In this document: positions 6,083 to 10,253 of the stretch, one piece after another
How the letters are laid out: each line of letters begins with the position of its first letter
Position numbering within the stretch: position 1 is the first letter of the stretch
NCBI GenBank assembly: GCA_029339195.1
Contig: JAPTJF010000042.1
Coordinates: 1 to 10,253 of the forward strand
Direction of reading: 5' to 3'
From: Micractinium sp. NFX-FRZ
Taxonomy: Eukaryota; Chlorophyta; Trebouxiophyceae; Chlorellales; Chlorellaceae
Length of the DNA stretch: 10,253 nucleotides
Program-made: the position numbers and the translations under genes
Notes under the pieces: model-generated
What the model was told of the DNA's origin: nothing
Database searches by the model: none
The model's input: the letters and a program-made list of their open reading frames with translations, nothing else

Positions 6083-8774
6083 CTACTCGAACAGGGAATA
6101 AAAGAAGGGAGAGTCCAGCTCTTCCGCAGTGGCCAGACCACACAGCAGGCGCAGGCGGGGAGCCCGGCTACGCAGCCCGTGCAGCAGCGCCGGCGGCGGT
6201 GCGCGCGGGGCGGGGCGCTGCCAGCGGGAGGCGCCCAGGCGCAGCGTGCGCAGCGCGGGCAGCGCGGCGAGCGCCTCTGCCGCCTGGCGGCTAGCCAGCA
6301 GCGCGGGGTTGCCTGCCAGGTTCAAGGTGTGCAGCTGGCAGGCGCCAGCCAGGATGGGGAATGTGCTGGAAGGGGCGAGGCAGTTGTGCTCCAGGCTCAG
6401 CGCTCGCAGGCCTGCAGGCACCGGGGGGGCGAAAGATGGGGAGGCACGGGTGGCACGGCGGTCGGCCTGGCATGCAAGTGTGAGTGCTGCAAGGTGGCAT
6501 GTCAACGAGACACGTCATATTATTAGTGTGACACACGTGCACAACCGCCCTGCCTTGAGGCACCTCCATACAAACAGCTCACCTGCAAGGTAAGGGCCCG
6601 CCGGCAGCCCCCGGAGGCCGCCGCCAGTCGCCGCCAGCGTGTGCAAGCGCGGCAGCGAGGCGGCCACCGCAGCAGGCAGGCCCGCCGAGAGGCCTGCACC
6701 CACACCCCCGCCCTCGTGGGCCGGGCACTGGATGCTGAGCTGGCGCAGCTCCGGGGCGAGCGCCAGCAAGGCGTCGATGCCATCCCTCAAGCAGGCGTCC
6801 GAGGCGCCCCTCCCCGCCACCCGGCAGTGGCTCAGGCTGAGCCGCGTGGTCGCCGCCAGCAGGGGTGCGCAGCCGTCGAATGCGGCGGCAGGAGAGGCAA
6901 AGGCGCAGCCCCGCAGGGACAACCGGTGCAGCTGCGGCTCCTCGGCAGCCGCCAGCATGGCAGACAGCAGGAGGGCCAGCCCGCCGGGCTCCTGCCCGGG
7001 GTCTAAACACGTGTCTGCCACCCCCACATGTACCTCCCCCTGGCCAGAGCGCTCCAGCAGCAGGTGGTGCCGCTGCTCCTCACCCAGCCGGAAGCGGGCG
7101 CCGGTGTCGAAGCTCCAGGCGCGCCCGCCGGGGAGCTGCATGGGGAAGGATGCGTGGGGAAGGCGTGGAAGGTTGGAAACTAACAGGAGCAAGCAGCGGT
7201 TGGGGCGGTTGATGTCATGACTGAATCGGTCAGTTGGATTGATGTGGGCCCCACCTGGATGAGCGGCGAGTAGAGGGAGAGCAGGCGCAGGCGGGGGAAG
7301 CGGTGGATGGGGGGCAGCGCCAGCGCCTGCGCCTGCTCGCCCTGCGCTCCCAGGCTGCCCCCGGGGCGCTGCCACAGCCGCAGGCACGTGAGCGCTCCCA
7401 GGGCGGTGAGGCAGCTGGCCGCCTGTTTGCCAGCTGGCAGCGGCAGCGTGGAGCGGAGCTCCAGGTGTGCCAGGGCGGGCAGCGCAGCCAGCGCTCGGAG
7501 CAGCTGAGCTGGCAGGCTGCGGGCGCGGAGGACCAAGCGGGTGAGCGCCTGCAGCGGCTGCTGAGCTTGCGGTTGCGCAGCGTGCTCGCCAGGCAGGGGT
7601 GCCTCAAGATGATGCTCCCTGCCCGGCACGCTGCCTCCCTCGCCTGGCCCTGCCGGTGGCGCCGCCACTGGTGGCAGCTGGCCCTCTGTGTCTGCCAGCG
7701 GTGGCAGGGGTAGGATGTCTGGCAGCGCTTGAAAGGAGTCTTGCCGGAGGTCCAGCCGGGCCAGATGCGACAGCTGGCACAGGGCAGCTGGCAGCTGGGC
7801 GGGCAGGCTGCCGCGGTCCCAGGTCTCTAGTGCAAGCCCTGTCAGGGCATGCAGCTGGCCCAGGGCGGCAGGCAGCCCCGGGGGCAGGCGCTCGGCAGCC
7901 AGGCGGAAGCTGGCGAGCTGCGGCAGGCGCGCGGCAGCTGCCAGCGCGCCTGCTGGCACCACCTGGCCGCTGGCGCAGCTCAGGTTGAGCTCTTGCAGCC
8001 CGCTCAGGCGCAGCAGCGCGTCGCTTCCTGGTGCCGAGATGCGGACACGGTGCAGTGCCAGGCTGTGAAGCTGGGCAGGCTCCAGGGAGAGCAAGAGGCA
8101 CGGCACCCAGCTGGGGCCCAGGTGCTGTGCTCCGCTGGGCGTGTGGTCAATCACCGTCAGCCTGTGCAGCACCGGCGCCACCCTGCGCGCAACACGCAGC
8201 AGGCTGCGCTGCTGCAGCTGGCAAGCTTGGCGCTGCCGACCGGGTGGCGCCAGCAGCGGGCGGGTGCCTGCTGGGCTTCGCACATTGACCCGCAGGCCCC
8301 GCCCCTCCCACAGTGCGCGTTCTGCGAAGAAGGCGCGGCGCCAGCGCTTGCAGACGGCAGAGGTGCTGCGCCTGGTGGTGTGGTGGGCGGGGTAGGCAAG
8401 CAGGTGGGAGCAGGATCGGGAGGAGGGAGGGTATCAGTTTGGGAGGGCGGCGCAACGGTGGCCCAGAGCGTCGCACCCAACCCAACCAGCGCGCAAGCGT
8501 GGCCCCAGGGTGGAGTCCTCGTGCCTTGCCCGACTTAAAACACAAGTCACCAGGCGCCCTCCTCTCTGCCACACATTGGTCAAGCCCTGCCGCAACCCGC
8601 CCCAGCCCTGGCAGCCCCTCACCCTTCTTGGAAGCCGACCAGAGCCAGAATCTCGCCAAGCAGGGGCTCAGGCAGCGCATCAATTGCTGCTGGCCCGCCA
8701 CCGCTGCCGCCGCTGGGGGGCGGGCGTGCCGCTGCGGGCCTGCTGGGCGGCTCCCGGGAGGGTGCTGCTCCCAT
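6083..8774 (-). CDS. Gene C: F-box protein with leucine-rich repeats, four exons
   Basis: Minus-strand gene with exons 8774-8623, 8371-7255, 7135-6583 and 6411-6083 (TAG at 6085-6083), giving 716 residues; all junctions are GT-AG and in phase. Residues 1-30 are a Pro/Gly/Ala-rich leader. An F-box spans about 31-75: Ile-Asp-Ala-Leu-Pro-Glu-Pro-Leu-Leu at 31-39, Val-Cys-Lys-Arg-Trp at 57-61, and Leu-Trp-Glu at 71-73. It is split by the first intron. The rest is irregular leucine-rich repeats, for example Leu-x-x-Leu-x-Leu units near 150-260, 325-400, 500-560 and 610-650, with a low-complexity Pro/Gly/Glu insert at about 275-322. In this family the F-box binds Skp1 within an SCF ubiquitin ligase and the repeats choose the substrate, so it is a probable adaptor for protein degradation; the target is unknown. 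The ATG at 8774 (context GCCATGGG) is the first in-frame ATG after a stop near 8949. The gene converges on gene B. Confidence 0.87.
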
Positions 8775-9035
8775 GGCAAATTCGGCAGGAGCCTCTGGCC
8801 TTTCAGTGGTTTTGCTGCCAAGGAGGGCTAGGTGGGCCTGGGTGCGGCCTGTCCGAGGCCTCGCATAAACAGGAGCGACGGCCGCAACTTCCTGCTCTGC
8901 CACTGCCACTAGGACGATTGGGAGAGCCCCGGGTGCGCAATACTTTCATTCGCGGGCACCTAGGACTGCTGGCGGTGCCAGCCCAGCGGCGGCATGATCA
9001 GCGGGAGCGCAGGCGGCAGGTGGAACAAGGCCGAT
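8775..9035 (-). promoter_or_regulatory. Presumed 5' leader and promoter of gene C
   Basis: About 260 bases lie between the start codon of gene C and the nearest repeat copy. The frame of exon 1 stays open back to about 8946 but has no earlier ATG. I see no clear TATA box or other named element. Confidence 0.4.
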
Positions 9036-9338
9036 GTTTATGCAGACTGGCTATCCCTTGGCCCAAAAGGGGCCTGAATGGTGGCTTAGCACACCACAGG
9101 GGTGTTCTCCCCGCCGCCAGCACACGCCCACGATGCCGCCCCCGCACACGCGCGGCGGCCGTTGCGGCGTGCATGCTGGCTTGAGCTTGAGGTTGCCCAG
9201 TTGCAATGATGTGACCCATGGTACTGCTGCACTGGATTGAGTGTTGTGAGATGCACCAAGGAGTGATCAGCAGTGAAGCCAGCCAGTCCTCCCCGTCGCC
9301 GCCCCCACAACACCGCCAGCCACTGCCAGCTGTGCCCC
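9036..9338 (+). repeat. Interspersed direct repeat, copy 1
   Basis: This stretch of about 303 bases recurs in the same orientation at 9946-10253. The first 225 bases differ at scattered positions and by small indels, while the last 77 bases (9262-9338) are identical to 10177-10253. Frames on both strands stay open through much of it, but base differences between copies do not favour codon third positions in a way that would show a conserved protein. It contains no recognisable transposase, and I see no terminal inverted repeat or target-site duplication. It starts about 260 bases upstream of gene C. Copy 1 may run beyond 9338, which cannot be checked because copy 2 is cut by the window edge. 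Confidence 0.9.
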
Positions 9339-9945
9339 GTGCTCCCGCCCGCACCCACACAGCTCCTCCCGAGGCCAGCGCCTTCTTGATCTGCACTCAG
9401 TGCGCTCCGCCCTGGTGGGGCCAGGCTGTGCATATGTGCAGCTGCCATCCTGTCTGTTTCTGGGCTCCCCGGGCGCCGGGTGAGGGCGGGGCGGGCAGGG
9501 AGGTGCAATTTCACGCAAGTCAGCGCACGGCAGCAGGAGCCAATCAAGGGCAGAGTTGGCGACCAGCGCCTCTCTCATGGCAAGCCAGACGGACTTGGGG
9601 ACCCTCCCCCCTGTATATCAACTCCCCCTTGAGGTACCCTACCGATCTCAGCGCTCACGGGTGGCTGCAGGGCATGCGGCCAGCGCACAACCCCGGGGTG
9701 CCCGCCCGCCTCCCCAGCCGCCGCTCGCACACACACACAACCACCAAGACGCTGATTCATGCCTGCATCGATGCCCCAAGGCTCCCCTGGGTTGTTCTGG
9801 TCACGCATCGTGCCCCGCATGCGGCCCGTCAGCAGGCCGGCAAGCCGTTCGGCCTGCCGGGGGGCGGGTGCTGAGTGACATGTGCTGCCTTGAGGGGCGT
9901 GAGCCACCGCCCACCTGACCTCCAGCCCCCCATGCACTGGGCTCG
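9339..9945. other. Spacer between repeat copies, no recognised gene
   Basis: About 607 bases separate the two repeat copies. Open frames exist on both strands but are unlike any protein I know and lack convincing start context or splice signals. A CCAAT sequence (9540-9544) and a TATATCA-like sequence (about 9613-9619) lie 70 bases apart on the plus strand and could form a promoter, but I see no gene after them. A short CA-rich run lies near 9729-9740. Confidence 0.4.
9832..9857. repeat. Short inverted repeat with hairpin potential
   Basis: GCAGGCCG at 9832-9839 pairs with CGGCCTGC at 9850-9857 around a 10-base loop. The stem is GC-only and perfect, but arms of eight bases are common by chance at this GC content. 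It lies in the spacer between the repeat copies and has no run of T to suggest a terminator. Confidence 0.5.
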
Positions 9946-10253
9946 TGTTTCATGCAGACTGGCTCTCCCTTGGCCCGAAAGGGGCCTGAATGGTGGCTTT
10001 GCACACCACAGGGGTGTCCTCCACGCCGCCAGCACACGTCCACGATGACGCCCCCGCACACACGCGCTGCGGCCGCTTGCGGCGTGCATGATGGCTTGAG
10101 CCTGAGGGTGGCCAGTTGCCATGATGTCATCCACGGTACTGCTGCACTGGATTGAGTTCTTTGCACAGTACCAAGAAGTGATCAGCAGTGAAGCCAGCCA
10201 GTCCTCCCCGTCGCCGCCCCCACAACACCGCCAGCCACTGCCAGCTGTGCCCC
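9946..10253 (+). repeat. Interspersed direct repeat, copy 2 (cut by window end)
   Basis: This is the second same-strand copy of the unit at 9036-9338, starting about 910 bases downstream of copy 1. Identity is complete over the last 77 bases and the repeat is still matching when the window ends, so its true right end is unknown. Relative to copy 1 there are two small insertions, of two bases and one base, near 10064-10075. The difference between a diverged left part and an identical right part suggests partial gene conversion or a recent recombination. Confidence 0.9.

Noticed and set aside
6639..8538. Several long open frames on the plus strand opposite gene C
   Set aside because: They are antisense shadows of GC-rich, leucine-rich exons, without family resemblance or splice logic.
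8775..8909. N-terminal extension of gene C from a GTG at 8909
   Set aside because: Nuclear genes rarely start at GTG, and the ATG at 8774 has a good context and leads directly to the F-box.
9832..9857. Hairpin as a transcription terminator or attachment site
   Set aside because: There is no T-run and no flanking gene end or integrase, and eight-base GC stems are expected by chance here.
9218..9874. Plus-strand open frame of 218 codons between and into the repeats
   Set aside because: It is low-complexity, crosses the end of a repeat copy, and resembles no known protein. It is best explained by GC-rich sequence with few stops.
9036..10155. Small open frames shared by both repeat copies on both strands (about 67 codons on the plus strand)
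   Set aside because: Of 16 base differences in the aligned codons, 8, 4 and 4 fall at plus-strand positions one, two and three. Only about a third are silent in either strand's frame, so purifying selection on a protein is not shown.

Overview
The window looks like nuclear DNA of a GC-rich green alga, most likely a trebouxiophyte of the Chlorella type. The reasons are very high GC, genes cut into many short exons by GT-AG introns of about 90 to 550 bases, donors mostly of the GTGAG type, acceptors ending in a pyrimidine stretch plus CAG, and TGTAA-type poly(A) signals behind the central gene. The species assignment is inference. I found no tRNA, rRNA, CRISPR array or recognisable transposase.

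Three spliced protein genes can be rebuilt by hand, and their reading frames close exactly across every junction. Gene A (minus, 1140 to 196) encodes a small cysteine-rich protein with a signal peptide. Gene B (plus, 2111 to 5727, ten exons, 354 residues) is a Gfo/Idh/MocA-family protein with a Rossmann nucleotide-binding fold. Gene C (minus, 8774 to 6083, four exons, 716 residues) is an F-box protein with leucine-rich repeats, a probable SCF ubiquitin-ligase substrate adaptor.

Layout: 1-70 is an unbroken run of 70 G. Gene A follows. About 970 bases of spacer, with a degenerate repeat cluster near its end, separate the divergently transcribed genes A and B. Genes B and C converge on a 355-base spacer holding gene B's poly(A) signals. 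Upstream of gene C lie about 260 bases of leader or promoter, then two diverged direct copies of a repeat of roughly 300 bases (9036-9338 and 9946-10253, the second cut by the window end) around 600 bases with no gene that I recognise. Nothing suggests that the three genes share a pathway.

Two observations stand out. Gene B keeps the Rossmann glycine motif but lacks the usual catalytic Lys and His of the Gfo/Idh/MocA family. Several of its introns also hold degraded, same-strand copies of part of the exon just before them, which may be fossils of tandem duplication. Both rest on reading by eye and need the checks named below.
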